The notes below the pieces were generated by a model, which worked only from the letters and a program-made list of their open reading frames with translations, was not told the origin of the DNA and searched no databases. This document shows positions 23,326 to 30,181 of a stretch of 30,181 bases of DNA, piece after piece. A program made the translations under genes and the position numbers. Numbering within the stretch: position 1 is the first letter of the stretch; each line of letters begins with the position of its first letter. The DNA lies in NCBI GenBank assembly GCA_903831635.1, contig CAIKYN010000264.1:1-30181 (forward strand), given 5' to 3'. This DNA comes from an uncultured Spartobacteria bacterium (GTDB taxonomy: Bacteria > Verrucomicrobiota > Verrucomicrobiia > Chthoniobacterales > UBA6821).

Positions 23326-24177
23326 ATGCCGACCACCAGAAAATCCGCCAGAAAAAAGGAAGACTCCCCATTCAGGCCGATCCTGTTGAAGCGCCTTCAC
23401 CTAGTCTGCGGCGACTGGTCGGTGAACGAGCTCCGGCTAAACCGCCATCTGCAGCCCTTCGACAAGGAGAGCCCCCACCGCCATTCCCACGGACAACTTC
23501 TCGTCTATCTGCGAGGCCGGGGACGGCAGCGAATCGGAGGGGATCTTCATCCCGTCGCGCCCGGAGCAGTCTTTTTCATTCCCGCGGGGACTGAGCATGC
23601 GTTTCTCGAAGAAGCCCCCCGACTGGCGATCTGCCTGGTAGCAGATCTGGGAGGAGAGGGGCCCAGACGATTCGGATGTGGAGCCGGCTGGTTGCCAGCC
23701 GAGGAGCTGGCGCAGGTCCGCGAACGCCTCAATAAGCTCGCCCATGAAAGCCCGGAGCGGCCGGAGCGATCAGGCAACCTGGAGCTCGGCGCTGGAGGCA
23801 CAGCCTTGCTACTTCTCGAGTCCTGCCGCCGGGCTTGCGTGGCCCATCCCGTCACTTCAAGACAAGGGACGGCGGTCACCAGGCGCCTGCTCCGATCAAT
23901 AGACGGGGAGGGACTGCCGCCAACTCCCGGAGAACTCGCTCGCCGCGTCGGACTGCAGCAGGACTATCTGAACCGTCTCGTCAGACGATCCACGGGCCTG
24001 ACCCTGGGACAATGGCGTGCCAAAGAAATGCTACGCGCCAGCGAGCGGGAACTCGCAAAGGGGGGCGCGATCGGCGAGACAGCGGTGCGACTCGGTTTTT
24101 CCGATGCGAATTACTTCACCCGTTGGTTCCGTCGACAGACCGGAATGACGCCCAGCGCGTGGCAGACACGCTCCTGA
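23326..24177 (+). CDS. AraC-family transcriptional regulator
   Basis: A 283-aa regulator with an N-terminal cupin-like sensor and a C-terminal AraC/XylS DNA-binding domain. The sensor region (about 30-110) carries SPHRHSHGQLLVYLRGRG (49-66) and FFIPAGTEHAF (83-93). Two helix-turn-helix units follow, near 203-230 (ELARRVGLQQDYLNRLVRRS) and 250-279 (IGETAVRLGFSDANYFTRWF). The HRHSH motif suggests a metal or small-acid ligand pocket. Divergent from the SDR-GH88-cupin-kdgK set and convergent with gntK, so it likely controls one or both sugar-acid sets in response to a uronate-derived signal. The ATG at 23326 is preceded by another possible in-frame start region with little support; no Shine-Dalgarno is seen. 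Confidence 0.9.
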   Translation: MPTTRKSARKKEDSPFRPILLKRLHLVCGDWSVNELRLNRHLQPFDKESPHRHSHGQLLVYLRGRGRQRIGGDLHPVAPGAVFFIPAGTEHAFLEEAPRLAICLVADLGGEGPRRFGCGAGWLPAEELAQVRERLNKLAHESPERPERSGNLELGAGGTALLLLESCRRACVAHPVTSRQGTAVTRRLLRSIDGEGLPPTPGELARRVGLQQDYLNRLVRRSTGLTLGQWRAKEMLRASERELAKGGAIGETAVRLGFSDANYFTRWFRRQTGMTPSAWQTRS

Positions 24178-24209
24178 TGCACGAAACTCGGAGATGAAGA
24201 AAGACCTGA

Positions 24210-24692
24210 TCAGATCCTCTTGAGGATCTCTTCGACGACATGTTCGAGCGATTGCTCAATCGAGACCGTCAAGGCACCCGTCGGTTCCTCCAGTATGGAA
24301 AACTGACTTTCCAAAAGCGTGGAAGGCATGAAGTGATCCGTGCGTTGCTCCAGGCGGCTTCGGATCGCCTCGCGTGAGCCTTTGAGATAGATGAAACCCA
24401 AGGATGGCAGCCCTGCGGAAAGGCGATCTCGGTAAATCTGCTTCAAGGCAGAGCAGGCTAGGAAGGTATCCCTGGCGTTTGCTGCGCGACTCTTTAATTC
24501 TGCATTCAAGGTGTCCAGCCAGCCCGCACGGTCCTCATCCTGAAGGGGAATGCCTGCCGCCATCTTTGCTTTATTGGCCGGCGGATGGAAATCATCGGCA
24601 TCAAGGAAGTCGCCTCCTTTGGCAGCAGCAAGCCGTGCAGCAACGCTGCTTTTTCCGCAGCCCGAAACCCCCATGACCACATGAAGGCTCAT
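24210..24692 (-). CDS. gntK: gluconokinase
   Basis: Gluconokinase of 160 aa (GntK/IdnK type), phosphorylating D-gluconate to 6-phosphogluconate with ATP. The P-loop GVSGCGKS (8-15), LDADDFHPPANKAKMAAGIP, the ACSALKQIYRDRL segment (about 79-91) and FMPSTLLESQFSILEEP match the family throughout, and length is normal. Its ATG overlaps the TGA of the LarA-family gene (ATGA at 24689-24692), so the two are translationally coupled. That coupling is the main evidence for a gluconate-producing epimerase upstream. The stop is 32 nt from the convergent araC stop, with a small hairpin between. Confidence 0.95.
   Translation of the reverse strand: MSLHVVMGVSGCGKSSVAARLAAAKGGDFLDADDFHPPANKAKMAAGIPLQDEDRAGWLDTLNAELKSRAANARDTFLACSALKQIYRDRLSAGLPSLGFIYLKGSREAIRSRLEQRTDHFMPSTLLESQFSILEEPTGALTVSIEQSLEHVVEEILKRI
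24212..24229. terminator. possible hairpin at gntK 3' end
   Basis: AGATCCTC / GAGGATCT (24212-24219 and 24222-24229) is a perfect 8-bp inverted repeat with a 2-nt loop, overlapping the end of gntK between convergent genes. Only a modest T-rich stretch follows on the minus strand, so termination is uncertain. Confidence 0.3.
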
Positions 24693-25951
24693 GGACGGTC
24701 ACAACCAGCCGCCCATGGCGCCGGATTCTCCAGTTGGAAAAGCATCTCGCCAGCCTTTGGAACGAGCAGGACTCCCTCCTCCTCGCGATCGGCAAACTCT
24801 TCGATCCGGATCGAAGCTGGATCACGGTATCCCATGTTGATCCGCTCACAGACTTCCCTAGGGATACCCGTGGCGAGTGTGACCTTCGCGCGACACTTCT
24901 CAACCCCGTTTTCGTAGGTTCCTACCCCGCGGACGTGCGTGCTGTGCGCGATGACTCCCCAAGGGTAATGCTTGAACCTGTCCCACTGGCCAAGGAAATA
25001 ATCGCGGCAGTGATAGCCGATCTCCTCGATCAGCTTGCCATGAACCACCGAGACCTCATGGATGTGTGGTGCGTAGATGATCAGCTCACCGCCATCAGCA
25101 AGCACAGGCTCCAGCTTATACATGCATTTGCCGCCGACCCAGAGCTCGTCGTACATCGCCGGGGCGCACGAGAGGATGGTGTGGAAGGGACGCGGTTTGG
25201 TCGTGATGTGGAGCTTCCGGGAAAGCTCGGAAGCCTCGTCCCAAGCCTGCTCCGGGGTGCCGGCAAAGAGTCCAGCGAGGCCGCCTTTGTCCGCGACCAT
25301 GCAAAGGCAGCGCTTCGGGATCGGCACAAGAGCGGCAGCCCGGTCAACAACCTTCCGAACGGGTGTCCACTTGTGGCCGATGATCATCGGATTGGTAACG
25401 ACCGCTCCCAGCCAATGGAAGAAATTCAGAATTTCCGGCCCAGCAACGCCGGGGAACAGGTACTTGTTACCTCCAGAAAAACCGACAACCTCATGCGGAA
25501 AAACCGGGCCGATAATCAGCAGTTCGTCGTAATCGAAAAGACGCTCATTGATGGTGACGGGCACTTCCATCGAGAAGAGCCCGCCGGAGAGATCGCTGAT
25601 TTCGGCAGGCGTGAGAACACCGATCTGCCTGAGGGCATTCGGATTATCCCATTCGTGGTTAAGAAACCCGACCTTGGCATAGAGAGAGGAGCGCTCTTCT
25701 GCTGTCATCTCGAGGCGCTCACAAATAGCCTCCTCGCTCATCGGGGGGTGTGTCCCAAGGGCGACCATCACATCCAAGGAAGCGACTTCGCAACCGAGAT
25801 GGTTATAAACTTCCTTGAACACCATCCCGAGCGGGCAACTCCGTGTCGCATCGGGAATGATCAGCAGCACGCGCTTGCCTCTCATTCCTTCCGCAGGAAT
25901 GCCTTTGGCAACAATCGTGGCGACCTGTTCTGAGGTGAGGTGAGCGCTCAT
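24689..25951 (-). CDS. LarA-family nickel-type hydroxyacid epimerase
   Basis: A 420-aa homologue of lactate racemase LarA. The family uses a nickel-pincer nucleotide (NPN) cofactor to racemise or epimerise 2-hydroxyacids. Ligand and cofactor positions are visible: D34/R37 in PDATRSCP, H68 in ALGTHPPM, H153 in FPHEVVGFSGGNK with K163, and H179 in FFHWLG. The H-to-K-to-H spacings (10 and 16) equal those of Lactobacillus LarA H174-K184-H200 from memory. D-gluconate epimerases exist in this superfamily. Here the gene sits between a mannonate oxidoreductase and gluconokinase, and overlaps the latter, so mannonate/gluconate epimerisation at C2 is the favoured guess. The NPN biosynthesis genes larB, larC and larE are not in the window. 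Confidence 0.85.
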   Translation of the reverse strand: MSAHLTSEQVATIVAKGIPAEGMRGKRVLLIIPDATRSCPLGMVFKEVYNHLGCEVASLDVMVALGTHPPMSEEAICERLEMTAEERSSLYAKVGFLNHEWDNPNALRQIGVLTPAEISDLSGGLFSMEVPVTINERLFDYDELLIIGPVFPHEVVGFSGGNKYLFPGVAGPEILNFFHWLGAVVTNPMIIGHKWTPVRKVVDRAAALVPIPKRCLCMVADKGGLAGLFAGTPEQAWDEASELSRKLHITTKPRPFHTILSCAPAMYDELWVGGKCMYKLEPVLADGGELIIYAPHIHEVSVVHGKLIEEIGYHCRDYFLGQWDRFKHYPWGVIAHSTHVRGVGTYENGVEKCRAKVTLATGIPREVCERINMGYRDPASIRIEEFADREEEGVLLVPKAGEMLFQLENPAPWAAGCDRP

Positions 25952-25962
25952 CGAGTGGATGA

Positions 25963-26790
25963 TCAGATGGTCTGGCTGAGGAATCCCCCGTCGACACGCA
26001 GATCAATTCCAGTGACAAAACTGCTGGCAGCATTACTCGCAAGGAATACCGCGGCTCCGATCAATTCGGAAGAGGTGCCGAAACGGCCCATCGGTGTGTG
26101 GCCCAGGATGCTGGCCGCTCGTGGGGTCGGAGATCCGTCGTCGTTGAAAAGGAGCTTACGGTTCTGCTCTGCCGGGAAGAATCCTGGAGTAATCGTGTTC
26201 ACCCTGACTCCCTTCGGAGCCCATTCGCGGGCAAGAAATTGGCTCAGATTAAGGACCGCGGCTTTGGCCGAAGAGTAGGCGACCACACGGGAGAGCGGAA
26301 GATGCGCGGAGACGCTGGCGATGTTGATGATGCTGCCGCGCCCATTGTCCGCCATGGCACTGCCGAAGACCTGACATGGCAAAAGCGCTCCTCCAACTAA
26401 GTTCATGTCGAAGCTTTTCGTCCAATCCGTTTCGCTGATTTTCTCGAAGGGATTCTCGGCGGTGACTGTCACGGAGGGGTCATTGCCACCGGCCGCATTG
26501 ACCAAGATGGTCGGCTCTCCATGGACACGTGAAATCGCAACCAGTGCTTTCTCAAGGCTATCGCGCGAAGAAGCATCAGCAGGAAAAAAATCCGCTTTCC
26601 CACCCGCCGCTACGATTCGGGCAACGCACTCGGCACCACGCTCAGCATTGCGTCCAAGCACGGCTACCGTCGCACCTGAGGATGCAAGACCCTCGGCCAC
26701 GGCACCGCCAAGGACACCAGTGGCACCGATCACCACGGCGACTTCTCCAGTGAGATCAAAAAGCGTTTTGGAATCTATTAATGACTTCAT
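25963..26790 (-). CDS. SDR D-mannonate oxidoreductase, YjmF/UxuB-like
   Basis: A 275-aa SDR closely matching the group annotated D-mannonate oxidoreductase (YjmF-type UxuB), which interconverts D-fructuronate and D-mannonate with NAD(P)H. Its nucleotide-binding loop is IGATGVLGGAVAEGLA (21-36). NAAGGNDPSVT (98-108), AYSSAKAAVLNLSQF with Y172 and K176, and the C-terminal ILGHTPMGRFG and FVTGIDLRVDGGF are characteristic. The NPGFFPAEQNRKLL-like region after the active site is also typical of this SDR group rather than of generic 3-ketoacyl reductases. It lies 11 nt upstream of the LarA-family gene and 20 nt downstream of the zinc dehydrogenase gene. Confidence 0.88.
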   Translation of the reverse strand: MKSLIDSKTLFDLTGEVAVVIGATGVLGGAVAEGLASSGATVAVLGRNAERGAECVARIVAAGGKADFFPADASSRDSLEKALVAISRVHGEPTILVNAAGGNDPSVTVTAENPFEKISETDWTKSFDMNLVGGALLPCQVFGSAMADNGRGSIINIASVSAHLPLSRVVAYSSAKAAVLNLSQFLAREWAPKGVRVNTITPGFFPAEQNRKLLFNDDGSPTPRAASILGHTPMGRFGTSSELIGAAVFLASNAASSFVTGIDLRVDGGFLSQTI

Positions 26791-26810
26791 GAGAGGGGAT
26801 ATTCGCCAAT

Positions 26811-27830
26811 TCAGGAGAGGGACGCAACCGCCTTGATCACACCCGCCTTTGGCTCACTCCACAGAGGTAGCTTTTCCGGAATTTCAGGAAGGGTGCAGCG
26901 GTGGGTGATCCAGGCAAGAGGATCGATCTTGCCCTGCTCCATGGCGCTGATGATCTCAGGAAAATCTTTGGAAAGGGCATTCCGGCTCGCGAAGAGAGTC
27001 ATCTCACGACGATGAAAGAGCGGATCGTTAAAGCTGACTTCACCCTGAGCTAACCCAACATACACCAGACGTCCTGTCTGGCCGACATACTCCAAGGAGC
27101 CACCCATGGAGGCGAGATTGCCCGTTGCGTCAATGACGCCATCAGCTAGATCACCGCCCGAAAGCGCGCTCAGCTGATCGACAAACGATTTCTCCGGATC
27201 GAGCGTGACGACGGCGGGATAAAGCCCCTTGCAGGTCTCCAGACGAGGCACGGCACGGTCGATCACAATCACTTGGGCGCCACGAAGAAGGGCAAACTGG
27301 ATCGCAGCAAGACCGATTGGCCCCGCCCCGATCACTACAACGGTCTCCCCTTTTTCCAGGGCAACACGGTCGATTGCGTGCGCTCCAATGGCCAGGGTCT
27401 CCACCAAGGCAAGGGCATCGTAGGAGAGGGTTTTGGAGGCGTGAAGTTTGGCTGCTGGAACAACCAGTCGCTCTCTCATCCCCCCATCCACATGGACGCC
27501 GAGCACCTGCATGTTGCTGCAGCAGTTCGTGCGACCCTTGCGGCAAGCGTGGCAGGAGCCACAGTTCAAATAGGGCTCGATGCTACATTTGTCGCCGACC
27601 GCAATATTTGAAACCCCCTCCCCGACCGCAAGGACTTCCACGCCGAGTTCATGGCCAAGAATACGCGGGTAGTTAAAGAAAGGCTGCCTGCCGTGAAAGG
27701 CATGGTAATCGGTGCCGCAGAAACCGATACGGTGCACGTGGATCAAGGCTTCTCCTACTCCGGGAGATCCGGGCTCGGGCGCCTCATGCAGATCCAGTTT
27801 TCCGGGTTCGTTCAGGATAACGGCTTTCAT
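26811..27830 (-). CDS. zinc-dependent alcohol dehydrogenase (MDR), YjmD-like
   Basis: Medium-chain zinc dehydrogenase of 339 aa. Catalytic-zinc residues are C38 (GFCGTD), H60 and E61 (LGHE). The four structural-zinc cysteines are C90, C93, C96 and C104. The NAD-binding GAGPIGLAA motif lies in the middle of the protein. The start at 27830 gives MKAVILNEPG, the usual N-terminus; a longer in-frame reading extends into the epimerase gene and is rejected. It resembles YjmD/RspB-type sugar-acid dehydrogenases found in hexuronate clusters and could oxidise an aldonate such as galactonate or gulonate to the keto-uronate level. Substrate is inferred from context only. Confidence 0.9.
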   Translation of the reverse strand: MKAVILNEPGKLDLHEAPEPGSPGVGEALIHVHRIGFCGTDYHAFHGRQPFFNYPRILGHELGVEVLAVGEGVSNIAVGDKCSIEPYLNCGSCHACRKGRTNCCSNMQVLGVHVDGGMRERLVVPAAKLHASKTLSYDALALVETLAIGAHAIDRVALEKGETVVVIGAGPIGLAAIQFALLRGAQVIVIDRAVPRLETCKGLYPAVVTLDPEKSFVDQLSALSGGDLADGVIDATGNLASMGGSLEYVGQTGRLVYVGLAQGEVSFNDPLFHRREMTLFASRNALSKDFPEIISAMEQGKIDPLAWITHRCTLPEIPEKLPLWSEPKAGVIKAVASLS

Positions 27831-27849
27831 GCGAACGGGGTCTGGTTGG

Positions 27850-29088
27850 CTAGAGAAAGAGGGGCTTGAGGTGGCGCTCCCAGAGGTTTTCGGTGACGGC
27901 TTGGCCAACCGCTTCATCATGCTGTTTGAGCAGATCCGTGAACTTCGTACCGGCTTCGGCGGCAAGCTTGAAGGCAACATGGAAAAGCTGTCGCACATGA
28001 GGATTGAAATCCGGACATGATTGTTCGTGGATGATCGCCCGGGAAAGGCGCGCGCCTTCCCAAGACGCGATTTCGATGGAGGGAGGTAGTTGCGCACGAT
28101 CGATGTGGAGCACCGTGGCGTAGGGAGCGGTAACCTCATCGTAGCGCGCAAGAGCATCGGCATAGATGCCGGCGGCCAGTGAACGACCCTCTTCTCCGGA
28201 GTCAGCGATCGCCGCGATCTCCTCGAGCCAAGTCGTACCAGCCGTCTTGAGGTGGAGTCCCGAGCCGTGCTTCTTCAAAAGACGGTTGATCACGGGATAG
28301 ATGCTGAACTTGTCGCTACCCGAATGGACGCTGAGTTTGAGACCCTCCGGGAGCCCCAGGGAAGGGGCGGCATGCTTGAGCACAATGAGATCGTCCTCAA
28401 ACTCACGGGTGAAGTCGGCGATGTTTCCCTCGTAATCGACCCCCTTATTGAACTGACCCGTGAATTTCGGCGCGATCGTGGCGACAGGCACCCCCTCATC
28501 CGCCAACATGGCGAGGATGAGGTAGAGTTCAGCGGGTGTCTGGGGTGCCGAGGCTTCGTCGGTGGAGACCTCGACGGCAAACGACCCGGCGGACTTGTGG
28601 GACGCGATATGGCGATAGACCTCGCCGGCTTCCTGCATGGCTGCGAGGAACTTCCCGGCAGCAGCGCTGACCTGTTCTCTGCCCCTCAGGATCGGTTTGG
28701 AGAGGCCGGGGTAGTCAAGGGGTTCGCCGGCATGCTTTGCCACCAATCGCTCGACGGCATCAGGATCGGGCTGCTTGCCGATCGAGTCAGCCACGTCGAT
28801 CGTGAAAAAGTCGGAAGCTTCCAGGAAGCGGTCGACGGTCTTAAGGTTGATATGATCGGCATCGACGAAGTAGGGAGCTTTCCAACCAAGCGCGGCAACG
28901 GCCTCGTCGGCCTCTTGACGCAGTGCGGAGGGCTCGGTGCCGATCAGATTGTGCTCACGGTTGGACTTGTTCCAGACGGGTGAAACTTCGACACCCTGTG
29001 CTGCTGCTTTCTGAAGCGCTCGGAGTTGAGCTTGTCCTTGGTGACCGAAACGATCGCCGATACCGAAGGTGAATTTAGGGAGTTTCAT
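27850..29088 (-). CDS. uxaE: tagaturonate epimerase family protein
   Basis: A 412-aa protein of the tagaturonate epimerase (UxaE) family, which interconverts D-tagaturonate and D-fructuronate at C3 and joins the galacturonate and glucuronate routes. Family segments are FGIGDRFGHQGQAQL (8-22), PVWNKSNREH (37-46), YFVDADHINL (73-82), the SVHSGSDKFSIYP stretch (253-265) and LHLKTAGTTWLEE (278-290), which form a TIM-barrel-like metal-binding core. The assignment is by recollection of the family, not by database match. It lies between the cyclase and the zinc dehydrogenase genes with 19-20 nt gaps, so all are probably one transcript. Confidence 0.85.
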   Translation of the reverse strand: MKLPKFTFGIGDRFGHQGQAQLRALQKAAAQGVEVSPVWNKSNREHNLIGTEPSALRQEADEAVAALGWKAPYFVDADHINLKTVDRFLEASDFFTIDVADSIGKQPDPDAVERLVAKHAGEPLDYPGLSKPILRGREQVSAAAGKFLAAMQEAGEVYRHIASHKSAGSFAVEVSTDEASAPQTPAELYLILAMLADEGVPVATIAPKFTGQFNKGVDYEGNIADFTREFEDDLIVLKHAAPSLGLPEGLKLSVHSGSDKFSIYPVINRLLKKHGSGLHLKTAGTTWLEEIAAIADSGEEGRSLAAGIYADALARYDEVTAPYATVLHIDRAQLPPSIEIASWEGARLSRAIIHEQSCPDFNPHVRQLFHVAFKLAAEAGTKFTDLLKQHDEAVGQAVTENLWERHLKPLFL

Positions 29089-29108
29089 GAGTGAGGAATG
29101 TTGTTGGA

Positions 29109-29777
29109 TCAGATTGCTGTCGAGTCAGCGATCGCCGCGACAGGGCGGCAGAAGGCTCCGGAGTGACCGGGGAAGTTGATCGGAAGAGCCCAGAACGCAA
29201 AGCGCGGCCCGACCGAGAAAATCTCCTCCGGGAACCGGAGGTCCTCGACCACCCAGAGGCCGTTTCCGAGCAGGATCTCGTGGGTGCGGGTGTTCTCGGG
29301 ATCCCGACTGCCACCGATCGAATAATGGTCGATGCCGACGGCGCGCGCCTTGTGGTCGACAAGCCATTGAGCCCCATCCGGCGCGAGGAACGGGGAATGG
29401 TAATGCCACTCTTCGGAGACGGCACGGCGTTCACCCCAACCGGTAGCCAGGAGGATGATCCGATCCGTGAGGTCCCCCGCGAGACGCGAAGCCAGGAGCT
29501 TCGCGCCGATCGCGCGGTCGGCAGTGGAGTCGCGGAGATCGGCAAGGACCGCCTCCCCCACGAAGGATCCGAGAGGGATCTGGTCAATGGACTTGCCTCC
29601 GTCGATCTTGTGAAGCGGTGCGTCAAGGTGGCTGCCGGTGTGGGTTGCCAGTGAGACCATCTCCATGTGCCAGTTGTCCTTGGCATGGGTCGCCACGACT
29701 TTCGCCGAGATCGGCGGATGAACCGGGCAATTCGGTCCCCCGTCGGTCACGGGTTGGGAGAGGTCGATCAGTCGCAT
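29109..29777 (-). CDS. cyclase-family (kynurenine formamidase-like) hydrolase
   Basis: A 222-aa protein of the cyclase/kynurenine formamidase-like superfamily. The metal-binding signature HTGSHLDAPLH (46-56) holds H46, H50, D52 and H56, the conserved HxGTHxDxPxH form with Ser for Thr. A YSIGGSRDPENTRTHEILL segment and LPINFPGHSG near the C-terminus fit the family. The superfamily cleaves amide or cyclic bonds, including lactone-like ones, so a sugar-acid lactone role is conceivable here but unproved. ATG at 29777 is preferred over the TTG two codons earlier. It sits 9 nt after the RbsD-like gene. Function in uronate use remains open. Confidence 0.85.
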   Translation of the reverse strand: MRLIDLSQPVTDGGPNCPVHPPISAKVVATHAKDNWHMEMVSLATHTGSHLDAPLHKIDGGKSIDQIPLGSFVGEAVLADLRDSTADRAIGAKLLASRLAGDLTDRIILLATGWGERRAVSEEWHYHSPFLAPDGAQWLVDHKARAVGIDHYSIGGSRDPENTRTHEILLGNGLWVVEDLRFPEEIFSVGPRFAFWALPINFPGHSGAFCRPVAAIADSTAI

Positions 29778-29786
29778 CAGCAAGAC

Positions 29787-30179
29787 TCAGGCCGAGACAA
29801 GAATGATGTTGGAGAAGTGGGTTGTGTCGCTCGTTCGGATCAGACCGATGGCTCCCGGAACACGCTTCTTGAACGCCGCTTCATGGTCCTCAAAGTTGAG
29901 GTCGATTCCTCCCAAGATGCGCTGTCGCTCGGCAACAACATCTGCGGGGTTTACCTCCTTGAATTGCTGGGCCATATAAGCCTTCCCGAGATCGACTGCG
30001 GGGAGGAGTGCCTTCAAGACTTGGTTGACCGTGGGAATGCCATCGACCAACGAGATGTCGATGGTCTCGATCTGCGGCCAGAAGGGAAAACCGCGGTCGG
30101 CGATGACCAGCATGTTGGTGTGACGGACGCGGGCGATCAGCGAGAGGATCGAGGGGTTGAGAATGCCGGATTTGAGCAT
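29787..30179 (-). CDS. RbsD/FucU-family sugar mutarotase
   Basis: A 130-aa protein of the RbsD/FucU family, which interconverts anomers or ring forms of sugars before catabolism. The N-terminal MLKSGILNPSILSLIARVRH places the conserved His at residue 20 with D28 in IADRGFPF, as in RbsD. The C-terminal part (EDHEAAFKKRVPGAIGLIRT) is closer to FucU-type proteins. It is complete as read, but the ATG lies only 2 nt from the window end, so an upstream start cannot be excluded. As the first visible gene of the distal sugar-acid set, it may help feed a hexose or uronate to the following enzymes. Confidence 0.87.
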   Translation of the reverse strand: MLKSGILNPSILSLIARVRHTNMLVIADRGFPFWPQIETIDISLVDGIPTVNQVLKALLPAVDLGKAYMAQQFKEVNPADVVAERQRILGGIDLNFEDHEAAFKKRVPGAIGLIRTSDTTHFSNIILVSA

Positions 30180-30181
30180 GG

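Noticed and set aside
24734..25933. A 399-aa open frame on the plus strand.
   Set aside because: It lies antisense to the LarA-family gene with its conserved catalytic residues; it shows no recognisable domain.
1..30181. tRNA, rRNA, insertion sequence, prophage or CRISPR array.
   Set aside because: None was recognised on either strand: no transposase or integrase motifs, no regularly spaced repeats, no cloverleaf-like sequence.

Overview
The window looks like a chromosomal segment of a free-living Verrucomicrobiota (PVC-group) bacterium. This is inferred from gene content (LL-diaminopimelate aminotransferase, a UxaE-type tagaturonate epimerase, a Verrucomicrobia-like GH88/cupin/Gfo-Idh uronate cluster), from fairly high G+C by eye, and from the scarcity of Shine-Dalgarno sequences. 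I see no 16S gene, tRNA, insertion sequence, prophage or CRISPR array, so the assignment is moderate confidence only.

Region 1 (1-5640) is housekeeping and membrane functions. A DUF4410-type lipoprotein gene (minus) diverges from an ion-transporter-superfamily antiporter, followed 10 nt later by riboflavin synthase (ribE). Next is a tightly overlapping DevC-DevA-DevB type ABC exporter: permease, ATPase and membrane-fusion protein.

Region 2 (5679-14085) is a light-dependent and direct-reversal DNA repair island. It holds an Fe-S (6-4) photolyase-like protein (minus), then on the plus strand DUF3050, a 56-aa DUF2256 zinc-ribbon-like protein, a photolyase/cryptochrome, a divergent ADP-ribosylglycohydrolase-family protein, an MBL-fold hydrolase, and a third flavoprotein whose FAD-type domain is N-terminal. 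A convergent minus-strand pair encodes a DUF2805/TIGR03643 protein and an AlkB dioxygenase. Three photolyase-fold proteins and AlkB together suggest a damage-reversal toolkit with several uncharacterised partners.

Region 3 (14153-16839) contains an integral membrane M48-like protein that has lost its zinc ligands, a two-helix small membrane protein with its own terminator, and a plus-strand M29-like metallopeptidase-fold protein preceded by a clean inverted repeat and followed by a strong bidirectional terminator.

Region 4 (16862-30179) is dapL followed by two minus-strand sugar-acid gene sets separated by a divergent AraC regulator. The set nearer dapL (23215 down to 18172) encodes SDR, GH88 unsaturated glucuronyl hydrolase, cupin, Gfo/Idh dehydrogenase and KDG kinase, fitting breakdown of unsaturated uronates to KDG-6-phosphate. 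The distal set (30179 down to 24210) encodes an RbsD/FucU mutarotase, a cyclase-family hydrolase, UxaE epimerase, a zinc alcohol dehydrogenase, an SDR mannonate oxidoreductase, a LarA-family nickel-type epimerase and gluconokinase, with the last two overlapping by 4 nt. The arrangement suggests tagaturonate -> fructuronate -> mannonate -> gluconate -> 6-phosphogluconate, a route avoiding the usual mannonate dehydratase. I consider this the most interesting hypothesis in the window.
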